From assembly GCF_963674925.1 (NCBI RefSeq), contig NZ_OY771647.1, positions 2,681,501 to 2,745,500 of the forward strand: a stretch of DNA of 64,000 nucleotides, read 5' to 3'. This stretch comes from an uncultured Draconibacterium sp. GTDB lineage: Bacteria > Bacteroidota > Bacteroidia > Bacteroidales > Prolixibacteraceae. Within the stretch, counting starts at the first letter, position 1. Every line of letters begins with the position of its first letter. Under the pieces are notes generated by a model, which made no database searches, was not told the origin of the DNA, and saw only the letters and a program-made list of their open reading frames with translations. This document shows, in pieces, positions 52,745-61,047 of this stretch. The position numbers and the translations under genes were made by a program.

Positions 52745-54079
52745 ATGGATAAAAAAGAAAATAGCGAAGAAATATATAACAAGGCGCGCCAGGTTATAAG
52801 TGGCGGTGTAAGCCGGAATACCGTTTTTCGGATGCCGTATCCGAATTATGCCAACAGCGCTTCGGGCTGTTACATTACCGATATTGACGGTACAGTTCGT
52901 ACCGATTTTGCCAATAATATGGCAGCTTTGATTCATGGTCATTCATTCCCACCAATTATCGATGCAGTTATCGAACAGCTAAAAAAAGGAACTGCTTACA
53001 CGCTTGCTTCCGAGATTGAAGTGGCTTTTGCCACCCACCTGATCGAACGCGTACAAAGTTTTGAGCGTATTCGGTTTATGAATTCGGGTACCGAAGCGGT
53101 AATGGCTATGATAAAAGCATCGAGGGCGTTTACCGGCCGGCCAAAAATTGCAAAAGCCGAAGGTGCTTATCATGGTACTTACGATTTTGCCGAGGTGAGT
53201 CAAATGGCAGATCCATCGAACTGGGGGAAGGAAGATCAGCCGAGTAGTGTGCCGCTTGCTCATGGAACACCTCCATGTGTCACCAAAGACGTGGTTATTT
53301 ATCCATACAACAACATTGAACGAACGCTGAACATTCTGGATAAACATGCGGAAGATATCGCCTGTGTTATTGTTGATCCTGTTCCTCACCGCGTAGGTTT
53401 GGTTCCCGGTAACAATGATTTTATAGAAGCGCTTTATGCCTGGACAAGGAAAAACGAGGCTTTACTGGTTTTTGATGAGGTGGTAACGTTTCGTGTAAAT
53501 TATGGCGGGGCTCAGGAGAATTATTCGGTGAAACCCGATCTTACTTCGCTTGGGAAGATAATCGGTGGCGGATTTCCTGTTGGTGCGGTGGCCGGAAGAG
53601 CCGATGTGATGCAGGTTTTTGATCCGCATGAAAAGAATCTTTTGTTGCCTTATTCCGGAACATTCTCGGCAAATCCCATAACCATGACTGCCGGTTACCA
53701 GGCGATGAAATACTATGATGAAGAAGCGGTGAGGCAGCTAAATCTACTTGCAGATGTAGCAGTTAAACAGATTCGCGAAGTGATAAAACTCGCCGATGTG
53801 CCGGTTGCTGTAACCGGTGCCGGTTCGATGTTTCGGATGCATCTTCGTCCTTATCCACCTACAACATACCGCGAGGCTTACCTGGATAAAGAGGGTAAAA
53901 AGCTGATTAATGAATTGCTGGATTACATGTATTACAAAGAAAATACGCTAATGATCAACACTTTCTCGTGTATGCTTTCAACGGTAATGACACGTAAGGA
54001 AATCGATCAGTTAACAGAAGGGTTATTCAGGGCTTTTAAAGCTTTTAAACCAAAAATTGAAAAACTAAACAATGATTAA
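52745..54079 (+). CDS. Class III PLP aminotransferase, proposed beta-amino-acid (3-aminoadipate) transaminase
   Basis: A 444-residue fold type I enzyme related to glutamate-1-semialdehyde aminomutase, with MNSGTEAVMAMIKASRAFTGR, YHGTYD, FDEVVTFR (Asp244) and the PLP lysine in LGKIIGGGFPVGA (Lys271). Near the N-terminus it reads ISGGVSRNTVFRMPYP: Arg24 sits where beta-phenylalanine aminotransferases have the arginine (Arg41 in the Variovorax enzyme) that binds the beta-amino-acid carboxylate, and where hemL has none. It would turn 3-aminoadipate into 3-oxoadipate. hemL is unlikely given the operon partners. Confidence 0.85.
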   Translation: MDKKENSEEIYNKARQVISGGVSRNTVFRMPYPNYANSASGCYITDIDGTVRTDFANNMAALIHGHSFPPIIDAVIEQLKKGTAYTLASEIEVAFATHLIERVQSFERIRFMNSGTEAVMAMIKASRAFTGRPKIAKAEGAYHGTYDFAEVSQMADPSNWGKEDQPSSVPLAHGTPPCVTKDVVIYPYNNIERTLNILDKHAEDIACVIVDPVPHRVGLVPGNNDFIEALYAWTRKNEALLVFDEVVTFRVNYGGAQENYSVKPDLTSLGKIIGGGFPVGAVAGRADVMQVFDPHEKNLLLPYSGTFSANPITMTAGYQAMKYYDEEAVRQLNLLADVAVKQIREVIKLADVPVAVTGAGSMFRMHLRPYPPTTYREAYLDKEGKKLINELLDYMYYKENTLMINTFSCMLSTVMTRKEIDQLTEGLFRAFKAFKPKIEKLNND

Positions 54080-54204
54080 CGATTTGAGATTAACGAATAA
54101 TGATTTGAGAATAGCAAGGTGCAGATTGATGAATTGCCAACCGTCATTTTGTTTTTTGCCTATTTCATCTCACTACTCAAAGTCTCGATACTAAAATCTA
54201 AAAT

Positions 54205-55407
54205 ATGAATGAAGTGTTTATTTGCGATGCAATACGCACGCCGGTTGGAAAATACGGAGGTTCGCTGTCCGCGATCAGAGCAGATGATCTGGCGGCAATT
54301 CCCATAAAAACTTTGCTGGAACGTAACAATCAGATCGATCCGACAGCTTTTGATGATGTAATAATGGGCTGTGCTAATCAGGCAGGAGAAGACAATCGAA
54401 ACGTTGCAAGAATGGCCCTGCTTTTAGCCGGCATGCCGGAGTCGGTTCCGGGAGTAACAGTAAACCGTTTGTGTTCTTCAGGAATGGAAGCCATTGGAAT
54501 GGCTGCGCGGGCTATAAAAGCCGGTGAGGCAGAGCTGATGATTGCCGGCGGCGCCGAAAATATGTCGCGGTCGCCATTGGTAATGCCAAAAGCTACGCAG
54601 GCTTTTTCCCGAGATGCAGAAATATATGACTCCACCATCGGCTGGCGTTTTGTAAACAACAAGTTTCAGGAAAAATATGGAACTGATCCATTGATCTGCA
54701 CGGCCGAAAATCTGGCAACAGAATTTAAGATCAGTCGCGAAGACCAGGATCGTTTTGCACACAACAGTCAGCTGAAAACGGCCGAAGCGCAAAAGAATGG
54801 AGCACTTGCCCATGAGATAATTCCGGTTTCTGTTCCGCAAAAAAAAGGAGACCCGGTAATCTTTGAAAAGGATGAACACCCCAGGCTGACCTCGCTTGAA
54901 AAACTGGCGTCATTAAATCCGGTTTATGGCCCGGGAACAACGGTAACAGCAGGTAACGCCTCGGGAATTAACGATGGTGCGGCGGCTGTAATTGTAGCAT
55001 CGGAAGCTGCAGTTAAGAAGTTTAATCTAACTCCGAAGGCCAGAATTTTGGGTACTCAGGCTGCCGGTGTGCCACCACGAACCATGGGAATTGGCCCGGT
55101 ACCGGCTACCAATAAACTTTTAAAACGACTGGGAATGAGTCTGGACCAGATGGACATCATTGAATTGAACGAAGCATTCGCAGCACAATCGCTGGCCTGT
55201 ATTCGTGAGTTTGGAATGGCAGACGATGATCCGCGATTGAATCCACTAGGCGGAGCAATTGCACTAGGCCATCCGTTGGGAATGTCGGGAGCGCGTTTGG
55301 TTACCACAGCAATTTATCAGTTGCAAAAATCAAACTCAACATTCGCCCTTTGCACTATGTGTGTTGGCGTTGGGCAAGGAGTTTCAATGGTATTGGAAAA
55401 GTTTTAG
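54205..55407 (+). CDS. Acetyl-CoA acyltransferase, PcaF-like 3-oxoadipyl-CoA thiolase
   Basis: The 400-residue degradative thiolase has the nucleophile in VNRLCSSGMEA (Cys90), the His in GGAIALGHPLG and the second Cys in LCTMCVGVGQG. It carries AIRTPVGKYGGSLSAIRADDLAA, GCANQAGEDNRNVARMALLLAG and TIGWRFVN, the last a mark I associate with PcaF/PaaJ 3-oxoadipyl-CoA thiolases. It would give succinyl-CoA and acetyl-CoA. It follows the aminotransferase after 125 bp in the same direction. Confidence 0.9.
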   Translation: MNEVFICDAIRTPVGKYGGSLSAIRADDLAAIPIKTLLERNNQIDPTAFDDVIMGCANQAGEDNRNVARMALLLAGMPESVPGVTVNRLCSSGMEAIGMAARAIKAGEAELMIAGGAENMSRSPLVMPKATQAFSRDAEIYDSTIGWRFVNNKFQEKYGTDPLICTAENLATEFKISREDQDRFAHNSQLKTAEAQKNGALAHEIIPVSVPQKKGDPVIFEKDEHPRLTSLEKLASLNPVYGPGTTVTAGNASGINDGAAAVIVASEAAVKKFNLTPKARILGTQAAGVPPRTMGIGPVPATNKLLKRLGMSLDQMDIIELNEAFAAQSLACIREFGMADDDPRLNPLGGAIALGHPLGMSGARLVTTAIYQLQKSNSTFALCTMCVGVGQGVSMVLEKF

Positions 55408-55512
55408 ATTGCTTCACCTCCTAAGTCGGTTCGCAATGACGGATTGAGCAGCATCACCCCTCCCGGAGAAAACGTCATTGCGAGGGAGGAGGCAAGACGA
55501 CTGAAGCAATCT
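55407..55512. repeat. Dispersed intergenic palindrome, family B
   Basis: The element is bounded by AGATTGCTTC and its exact inverse GAAGCAATCT. Inside it TTCGCAATGACGG and CGTCATTGCGAG are also inverse. It lies in the 149-bp gap between the thiolase and aldehyde dehydrogenase genes and would form a long hairpin in the transcript. Confidence 0.8.
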
Positions 55513-55556
55513 TGAAAATTGATTAAGATTATTATAAACAACATAAAATAAGTACA

Positions 55557-57098
55557 ATGAAAATTGATATCTCAAAAGAATTAAAACAGGTAGGAATCAG
55601 TGAAGTAAATAATGGTGTTTGCACCGGAACTGAATGGAAAACAACGTCCGGTGCAGTGGTTGAATCGTTTTCGCCATCGGACGGGGAATTGATTGCAAGC
55701 GTTAATCAGGCCACTGCTGCCGACTACCACGAAGTGGTGGAAAAAGCAAAAGACGCTTTTAAAGTGTGGCGAATGGTGCCGGCTCCAAAACGTGGCGAGA
55801 TCGTGCGCCAGATCGGTCTGGAACTTCGAAAATATAAAGAGCCGCTTGGAAAGCTTGTTTCATACGAAATGGGTAAAATTTACCAGGAAGGTTTGGGCGA
55901 AGTGCAGGAAATGATCGATATCTGCGATTTTGCAGTTGGTCAGTCGCGTCAGTTGTATGGTTTTACCATGCATTCGGAACGCGAAAAACACCGCATGTAC
56001 GACCAGTATCATCCACTTGGAATTGTGGGGGTGGTTTCGGCCTTTAACTTCCCGGTTGCCGTTTGGGCCTGGAATGCTATGATCGCCTTGGTGGCCGGCG
56101 ATGTAGTAATCTGGAAACCTTCATCAAAAGTATTTTTGTGTGCTATTGCAGTGCACAACATCGTTGCAAAAGTTTTAAAAGAAAATGCTATTCCTGAAGG
56201 GGTTTTGAATCTGGTAGCAGCTGGTTCGCGCGAATTAGGCGACGAGTTTTTCAGTGACAAAAATATTCCGTTGGTATCGTTTACCGGTTCAACAAAAATT
56301 GGTAAAAAGGTTGGCGGTCTTGTCGGTCAGCGTTTGGGAAAAACCATTTTGGAGCTTGGCGGAAACAATGCCATAATTATCACTCCTGAAGCCGATCTTG
56401 AAATGGCGCTTCGTGCAGTTGTTTTTGGCGCGGTGGGAACTTGCGGTCAGCGTTGTACTTCCACGCGCCGCATTATCGTTCACGATTCGGTTTATGAAGA
56501 TTTTAAAAACCGTTTGATCGCCATTTACGAGCAGTTACCCATTGGTCATGCCCTGGATGAAAAAACACTGGTTGGCCCGCTGGTTGATCGTTGGGCTGTT
56601 GATACTTATCTCACAGCCATCGAAAAGGTAAAAGCACAAGGCGGAAAACTGTTGATCGGTGGAGAAGTGTTAACGGGAGAAGGATATGAATCAGGTTGTT
56701 TTGTTACTCCAGGTATCGCCGAGGTAGAAAATCATTTCGAAATCGTTCAGGATGAAACTTTTGCGCCATTGCTTTATATGATACGTTATTCGGAACTGGA
56801 TGAGGCAATTCGTTTACACAACGATGTGCCGCAAGGTTTGTCATCAGCAATTTTTTCAACACACATGTTGGAAACCGAAAAATTCCTGTCGCATGAAGGA
56901 TCGGATTGCGGAATTGCCAATGTAAATATTGGAACTTCGGGTGCGGAAATAGGCGGCGCTTTTGGAGGCGAGAAAGAAACGGGTGGTGGTCGCGAGTCGG
57001 GTTCCGATGCCTGGAAAGCCTACATGCGACGCCAGACCAACACAATAAATTACAGTACAGAGCTTCCGTTGGCTCAGGGAATTGAGTTTAATGTTTAA
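55557..57098 (+). CDS. Antiquitin-type (ALDH7) 2-aminoadipate semialdehyde dehydrogenase
   Basis: The 513-residue aldehyde dehydrogenase has EMGKIYQEGLGEVQEMIDIC, the cofactor stretch SFTGSTKIGKKVGG, ELGGNNAII (Glu266) and the nucleophile in GTCGQRCTSTRR (Cys300). The EGLGEVQEM/DICDFAVGQSRQLYG region and the TCGQRCTSTRR context are typical of ALDH7A1/antiquitin, which oxidises 2-aminoadipate semialdehyde (in equilibrium with piperideine-6-carboxylate) to 2-aminoadipate in lysine breakdown. Between the thiolase and a saccharopine dehydrogenase, this role fits the operon. Confidence 0.92.
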   Translation: MKIDISKELKQVGISEVNNGVCTGTEWKTTSGAVVESFSPSDGELIASVNQATAADYHEVVEKAKDAFKVWRMVPAPKRGEIVRQIGLELRKYKEPLGKLVSYEMGKIYQEGLGEVQEMIDICDFAVGQSRQLYGFTMHSEREKHRMYDQYHPLGIVGVVSAFNFPVAVWAWNAMIALVAGDVVIWKPSSKVFLCAIAVHNIVAKVLKENAIPEGVLNLVAAGSRELGDEFFSDKNIPLVSFTGSTKIGKKVGGLVGQRLGKTILELGGNNAIIITPEADLEMALRAVVFGAVGTCGQRCTSTRRIIVHDSVYEDFKNRLIAIYEQLPIGHALDEKTLVGPLVDRWAVDTYLTAIEKVKAQGGKLLIGGEVLTGEGYESGCFVTPGIAEVENHFEIVQDETFAPLLYMIRYSELDEAIRLHNDVPQGLSSAIFSTHMLETEKFLSHEGSDCGIANVNIGTSGAEIGGAFGGEKETGGGRESGSDAWKAYMRRQTNTINYSTELPLAQGIEFNV

Positions 57099-57130
57099 GG
57101 AGGAAGTACGAATCCCTGAAGTTCGAAGAT

Positions 57131-57163
57131 ATTCATCGGATGACTTGAAGTCATCCGATGAAT
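57131..57163. repeat. Perfect hairpin repeat, family C
   Basis: ATTCATCGGATGACT and AGTCATCCGATGAAT are perfect 15-bp inverses around TGA. It lies between the aldehyde dehydrogenase and saccharopine dehydrogenase genes. No T tract follows, so it is more like a mobile palindromic unit than a terminator. Confidence 0.7.
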
Positions 57164-57197
57164 AAATAACAGGGCTCGCAGTTAATAGCTAAAAAAT

Positions 57198-58547
57198 ATG
57201 AAAAACATATTAATTTTTGGAGCGGGTAGGTCGAGCGTATTTTTGCTCACCTACCTGGCAGAACGTGCATCAAAATATCATTGGCACATAAAAGTTGTTG
57301 ATGCCGAAGAAAGCGAATTGGCAAAATCGTTAAAACTGGCTTTTTCCATTTTAAATGTGCGGGATGAATTTGCCCGTGATCAGGAGGTTCGCGAAGCAGA
57401 CCTGGTAATTTCGATGTTGCCGGCACGCTTTCATAAACTGGTGATGCAATCTTGCCTGAAATATTCGAAAAGCCTGTTTACCGCTTCGTACGAAAGTAAA
57501 GAGATACAACAGGTTGAAGAGGACGTGAAAAGTAAAGGCTTGTTGTTTTTAAACGAGTGCGGATTGGATCCTGGTTTGGATCACATGTCAGCCATGCGCG
57601 TGATCAACCAGATTAAAAAGGAAGGCCATCAGTTGGAAGCTTTTGAGTCGTTTACGGGTGGTTTGGTAGCACCCGAATCGGATGATAACCCGTGGCACTA
57701 CAAGTTTAGCTGGAATCCGCGAAATGTGGTGTTGGCAGGGCAGGGCGGACCTGCACAATTTATTCAGAAAGGAAAAGTGAAATACATTCCATATAACCGA
57801 TTATTTCGCAGAACTGAGTTGATTGAAATTGATGATTATGGCTGGTTTGAAGGTTATGCCAACCGCGATTCGTTGAGTTATATCGATAAATATGGATTGC
57901 AGGAAGTACCCACTGTTTTCCGGGGTACTTTACGTCGTCCGGGCTTTTGTAAGGCGTGGAATGTGTTTGTGCAATTGGGAGCTACCAGCGACGATCACTA
58001 CATCGACAATGTGGAAGACATGACTTACCGCGAGTTTATCAACTCCTTTTTGTATTACCATCCTGCAACTGTCGATCTGAAACTGTATCATTCGATGCAA
58101 ATTCCTATGGATTCGGAGATCATCCCGAAGCTTGAGTGGTTGGGAATCTTTGATAACCGAAAAATTGGCTTAAAACGTGCAACGCCTGCCCAGGTAATGG
58201 AAAAGCTGCTTTCGGAAAAATGGCAGTTAATGCCCGAAGATAAAGACATGATCGTGATGTGGCACAAGTTTGAATACCTCGATCGCGACACTAAAGAAAA
58301 AGTGGAGAAGAACAGCTCGTTGGTGGTAATTGGCGAGTCGGGAGAGAAAACAGCCATGGCAAAAACCGTTGGTTTACCGCTCGCAGTTGCAGCCAAATTA
58401 TTTCTAACCGATAAACTCAACCATCGTGGAATCTATATACCAACGCATCCCGATATTTATGAACCGATTTTGGATGAACTGGAAAGTTTTGGTATCAAAT
58501 TCACCGAAAAAGAGAAAAGGTTGGTAGGACAGGACGATACTTTGTAA
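57198..58547 (+). CDS. Saccharopine dehydrogenase-like protein, copy 2
   Basis: The 449-residue Rossmann enzyme opens MKNILIFGAGRSSVFLLTYL and shares VISMLPARFHK, NECGLDPGLDHMSAMRVIN, DDNPWHYKFSWNPRNVVLAG and KTVGLPLAVAAKLFL with copy 1 at 47933. Both align with the saccharopine dehydrogenase half of animal AASS, not with the lysine-ketoglutarate reductase half. As the last gene of the forward cluster it should supply the semialdehyde for the preceding dehydrogenase. It could also be the missing lysine-condensing enzyme or a lysine 6-dehydrogenase; sequence alone does not decide. Confidence 0.9.
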   Translation: MKNILIFGAGRSSVFLLTYLAERASKYHWHIKVVDAEESELAKSLKLAFSILNVRDEFARDQEVREADLVISMLPARFHKLVMQSCLKYSKSLFTASYESKEIQQVEEDVKSKGLLFLNECGLDPGLDHMSAMRVINQIKKEGHQLEAFESFTGGLVAPESDDNPWHYKFSWNPRNVVLAGQGGPAQFIQKGKVKYIPYNRLFRRTELIEIDDYGWFEGYANRDSLSYIDKYGLQEVPTVFRGTLRRPGFCKAWNVFVQLGATSDDHYIDNVEDMTYREFINSFLYYHPATVDLKLYHSMQIPMDSEIIPKLEWLGIFDNRKIGLKRATPAQVMEKLLSEKWQLMPEDKDMIVMWHKFEYLDRDTKEKVEKNSSLVVIGESGEKTAMAKTVGLPLAVAAKLFLTDKLNHRGIYIPTHPDIYEPILDELESFGIKFTEKEKRLVGQDDTL

Positions 58548-58575
58548 GGAGAAAGAATTTTCTCTTATTTTATCA
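58547..58575. terminator. Weak bidirectional terminator
   Basis: GAGAAA-GAAT-TTTCTC followed by TTATTTTATC lies exactly between two convergent stop codons (58547 and 58565). The stem is only 6 bp and AT-rich. Confidence 0.45.
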
Positions 58576-59353
58576 ATCTGAGTACGGATAAAACGGCACA
58601 GTGGTCGGAAGCAATTTCATCGCAAATAACTTTTGTTTCCACTACTTGCCATCTGGCGGCGGGCCTGAAAAATATGTAATCGATCTTTATTTCAGGATCA
58701 TTGGATGGATAAGTTAAGGCGCCTTTTTTGTCGCTCGCAGTCCAGTATTTTTTTAGAATTGAGATTGGCTCACTATTCGGTGTTGCATTTAAATCGCCGG
58801 CTAAAATTGCGGGGTATTTGCATGAGGTAAAAGTTTGATTGATCGTTTTTACCTGGTCGATTCGGTCGCTGCTGTTTTCCTGGTGCTCCAAATGAGTCCC
58901 TATAAAACTGATTGTATCTCCCGATTCCAGTTGCACCAATACCTGAAGTGCTGCCCGCGGTTCATTTTTTGGGGAATGGGGAAGTGCTACATTGCGGCTT
59001 GATAAAATGGGCATTTTTGTCAAAATTCCTTCTCCGTATCCGCCGCCATCATAAGGCATGGCAATACCAAATAACGGAGCCATTTTAGTTCGCCAGCCCA
59101 GCTCGGTAACCAGGTCGTATTTTTTTGCGCGGTTGGTTTTAAAGTCAACTTCCTGTAAGGCAACCAGGTCGGGATTTGTGTTCTGAATTACCGATGCGAT
59201 CTTATCCAAATCAAAATCGCCTTTGGTAGTTGCACCGTGCAAAATATTGAAGGTTAAAACGCGAACCGTTATTTCTTCATCAAAAGAATTTTGTGCAGTA
59301 AGTACGTTGAGTGTTAAAACAAGAGTAAGTATAGAAAGTACCAGTTTAGTCAT
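58565..59353 (-). CDS. Secreted endonuclease/exonuclease/phosphatase family protein
   Basis: The 262-residue EEP-fold protein has a signal peptide (about 1-20, ending LTAQ). Metal and catalytic motifs follow: RVLTFNILHG, PDLVALQEVD (Glu), GEGILTKMPI, FIGTHLEHQ, AILAGDLNATPNS and the terminal DYIFFRP with EIASDHCAVL. It may be a DNase, phosphodiesterase or sphingomyelinase-type enzyme acting outside the cytoplasm. Start at 59353 gives the signal peptide; 59410 would add an implausible lead. Confidence 0.9.
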   Translation of the reverse strand: MTKLVLSILTLVLTLNVLTAQNSFDEEITVRVLTFNILHGATTKGDFDLDKIASVIQNTNPDLVALQEVDFKTNRAKKYDLVTELGWRTKMAPLFGIAMPYDGGGYGEGILTKMPILSSRNVALPHSPKNEPRAALQVLVQLESGDTISFIGTHLEHQENSSDRIDQVKTINQTFTSCKYPAILAGDLNATPNSEPISILKKYWTASDKKGALTYPSNDPEIKIDYIFFRPAARWQVVETKVICDEIASDHCAVLSVLRLIK

Positions 59354-59418
59354 TTTTATCGATCTTAAATTAAAGGGATGAAGGTAGAGATTAAATTTTT
59401 GAAATTCCATTTTTCAGT

Positions 59419-59426
59419 TAACTTTG
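59419..59426 (+). promoter_or_regulatory. -7 element of the PQQ-like propeller gene
   Basis: TAACTTTG matches TAnnTTTG 23 bp before the start codon. A TTTG at 59398-59401 lies 17 bp upstream, slightly short of the usual spacing. Confidence 0.5.
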
Positions 59427-59449
59427 ATTTCAAACAAACTATACCTAAA

Positions 59450-60724
59450 ATGATGACCAAAAAAATCAACTTTACCGCATTTGTTTTTCTTCTTTTTGTT
59501 TTTGTATCGTGCCAGAATGTGCAACAAAACTGGACCCATTTTCGTGGTTCGAATATGGATGGACACGCCAATGTGGAAACTGCTCCGTTGCATTGGAGCG
59601 ACACTGAGAATGTAGTTTGGAAAGTGCCCGTAAAAGGATTGGGATGGTCGTCGCCGGTGGTTTATGATGACCGGGTTTGGGTGACTTCGGCCGAAAAAGA
59701 CGGCCACGAATTTTACCTGTTTTGTTTTGATTTGGAAACCGGTAAATTGCTAAATGAGCAAACAATATTTACCGCAGAAGATCCGCAGCGGATTCATGGA
59801 ACCAACTCGTACGCCACGCCAACTCCGTGTGTTGATGAAGGACATGTTTATGTGCATTACGGAAGTTTTGGAACAGCCTGTGTCGATACCAAAAATTTTG
59901 AAGTGATCTGGAAACGCGACGATATGCCATGCGATCACATGCAGGGACCTGCTTCATCGCCAATTCTTTATAAGGATAAATTGATTGTACATTTGGAAGG
60001 TACCGTAGATCCATACGTAATTGCGCTTGATAAGAAAACAGGTGAAACGATATGGAAAAGTGTGCGCCCAAAAGAAATTTATGATACCCTGGAACCGGTT
60101 TACCGGAAATCGTACCAAACGCCAATTGTAATTACTGTGAACAACCGGGATTTGCTAATCAGTAATTCGGCTTACATGTGTTTTGCGCACGATGTTACTA
60201 CCGGCGAGGTAGTTTGGTCGTTTAAATATGGTTACGATTCAACTGTAAGTCAGCCTTTGTTTTACAACGGCCTGGTGTTTGTAAATTCCGGCTGGATTTT
60301 TCTAGACGGCGTACCGTATTTTACCCGACAGTATGCCATCGATCCAACAGGAGAAGGCGATGTAACCGAAACACACCAGGTGTGGATGTACGAAGATGAA
60401 GTGCCGCAAATTCCAACTCCGGTAATTGTTGACGGGAAAATGTATATGGTTCACGACCGCGGAATGGTAACTTGTCTGGATGCAATGACCGGCGAAGTGA
60501 TCTGGAAAGAAAAACTCAGAGGCAATTTTAATTCCTCGCCCATTTATGCCGGCGGAAATATCTACTTCATCAATGTAAAAGGATTTTGTACGATCATTAA
60601 ACCGGGCGACTCATTTCAGAAAGTTGCTGAAAACGATATTGGTGAAACCGTTAAAGCAGTTCCGGTATTTGTTGGCAATAAAATGCTTTTACGATCACAA
60701 AATCACCTTTTTGTATTTAAATAA
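59450..60724 (+). CDS. PQQ-like beta-propeller repeat lipoprotein
   Basis: The 424-residue product has a lipoprotein signal (FLLFVFVSC, Cys about 20). Repeated WD/PQQ-like blades follow, each with a Gly-Lys or Gly-Glu turn plus a Trp, for example HFRGSNMDGHANVE, LDKKTGETIWKSV, VTTGEVVWSF and DAMTGEVIWKEKL. It resembles outer-membrane-protein-assembly-factor BamB-type propellers found beside oxidoreductases; there are no PQQ-dehydrogenase catalytic residues that I can identify. The start at 59450 (ATGATG) puts the signal at the N-terminus. Confidence 0.87.
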   Translation: MMTKKINFTAFVFLLFVFVSCQNVQQNWTHFRGSNMDGHANVETAPLHWSDTENVVWKVPVKGLGWSSPVVYDDRVWVTSAEKDGHEFYLFCFDLETGKLLNEQTIFTAEDPQRIHGTNSYATPTPCVDEGHVYVHYGSFGTACVDTKNFEVIWKRDDMPCDHMQGPASSPILYKDKLIVHLEGTVDPYVIALDKKTGETIWKSVRPKEIYDTLEPVYRKSYQTPIVITVNNRDLLISNSAYMCFAHDVTTGEVVWSFKYGYDSTVSQPLFYNGLVFVNSGWIFLDGVPYFTRQYAIDPTGEGDVTETHQVWMYEDEVPQIPTPVIVDGKMYMVHDRGMVTCLDAMTGEVIWKEKLRGNFNSSPIYAGGNIYFINVKGFCTIIKPGDSFQKVAENDIGETVKAVPVFVGNKMLLRSQNHLFVFK

Positions 60725-61047
60725 AAGATTTTTCTATAATAAAGGCTTTCGAACTGGCCCGAAATAAGGGTTAATTACTTCGTACTGTTGAAAAATACAA
60801 CACCTGTTGAATAATTCAGCAGTCGCATAACGTGCACTGAATCAGTGTGAAAGATCATTCGATTAAAATAGCTGTTTAAAAATTCAACACTTTATTTTGT
60901 TAAAAATATTACAAATCAGCGCGTAATAATCTAATAATTAGGCTGTTGTGGTGATTGGTGTCAAAGTTGCTTTAAACGTTTTTAGCTGGAATAGAATTCG
61001 AAAATGGATTCAAAGCCTGTAATAAAAACGATAAAATTATTTCAACA
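60725..61047. other. Upstream region of the membrane redox operon with palindromes
   Basis: This 323-bp AT-rich gap contains CTGTTGAATAATTCAGCAG (60804-60822, near-perfect palindrome) and CACTGA-A-TCAGTG (60835-60847, perfect). TGTTGAAAAATACAACA (60785-60801) is also palindromic at its ends. These may be regulator sites for the operon starting at 61048. No gene is visible. Confidence 0.5.

Noticed and set aside
52745..54079. hemL (glutamate-1-semialdehyde aminomutase)
   Set aside because: Operon partners are catabolic, no other heme genes are linked, and the N-terminal arginine fits beta-amino-acid transaminases.
51364..55407. Protocatechuate/catechol (beta-ketoadipate) pathway for aromatics
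   Set aside because: Only the last two steps are present; no dioxygenase, cycloisomerase, decarboxylase or enol-lactone hydrolase is in the window.
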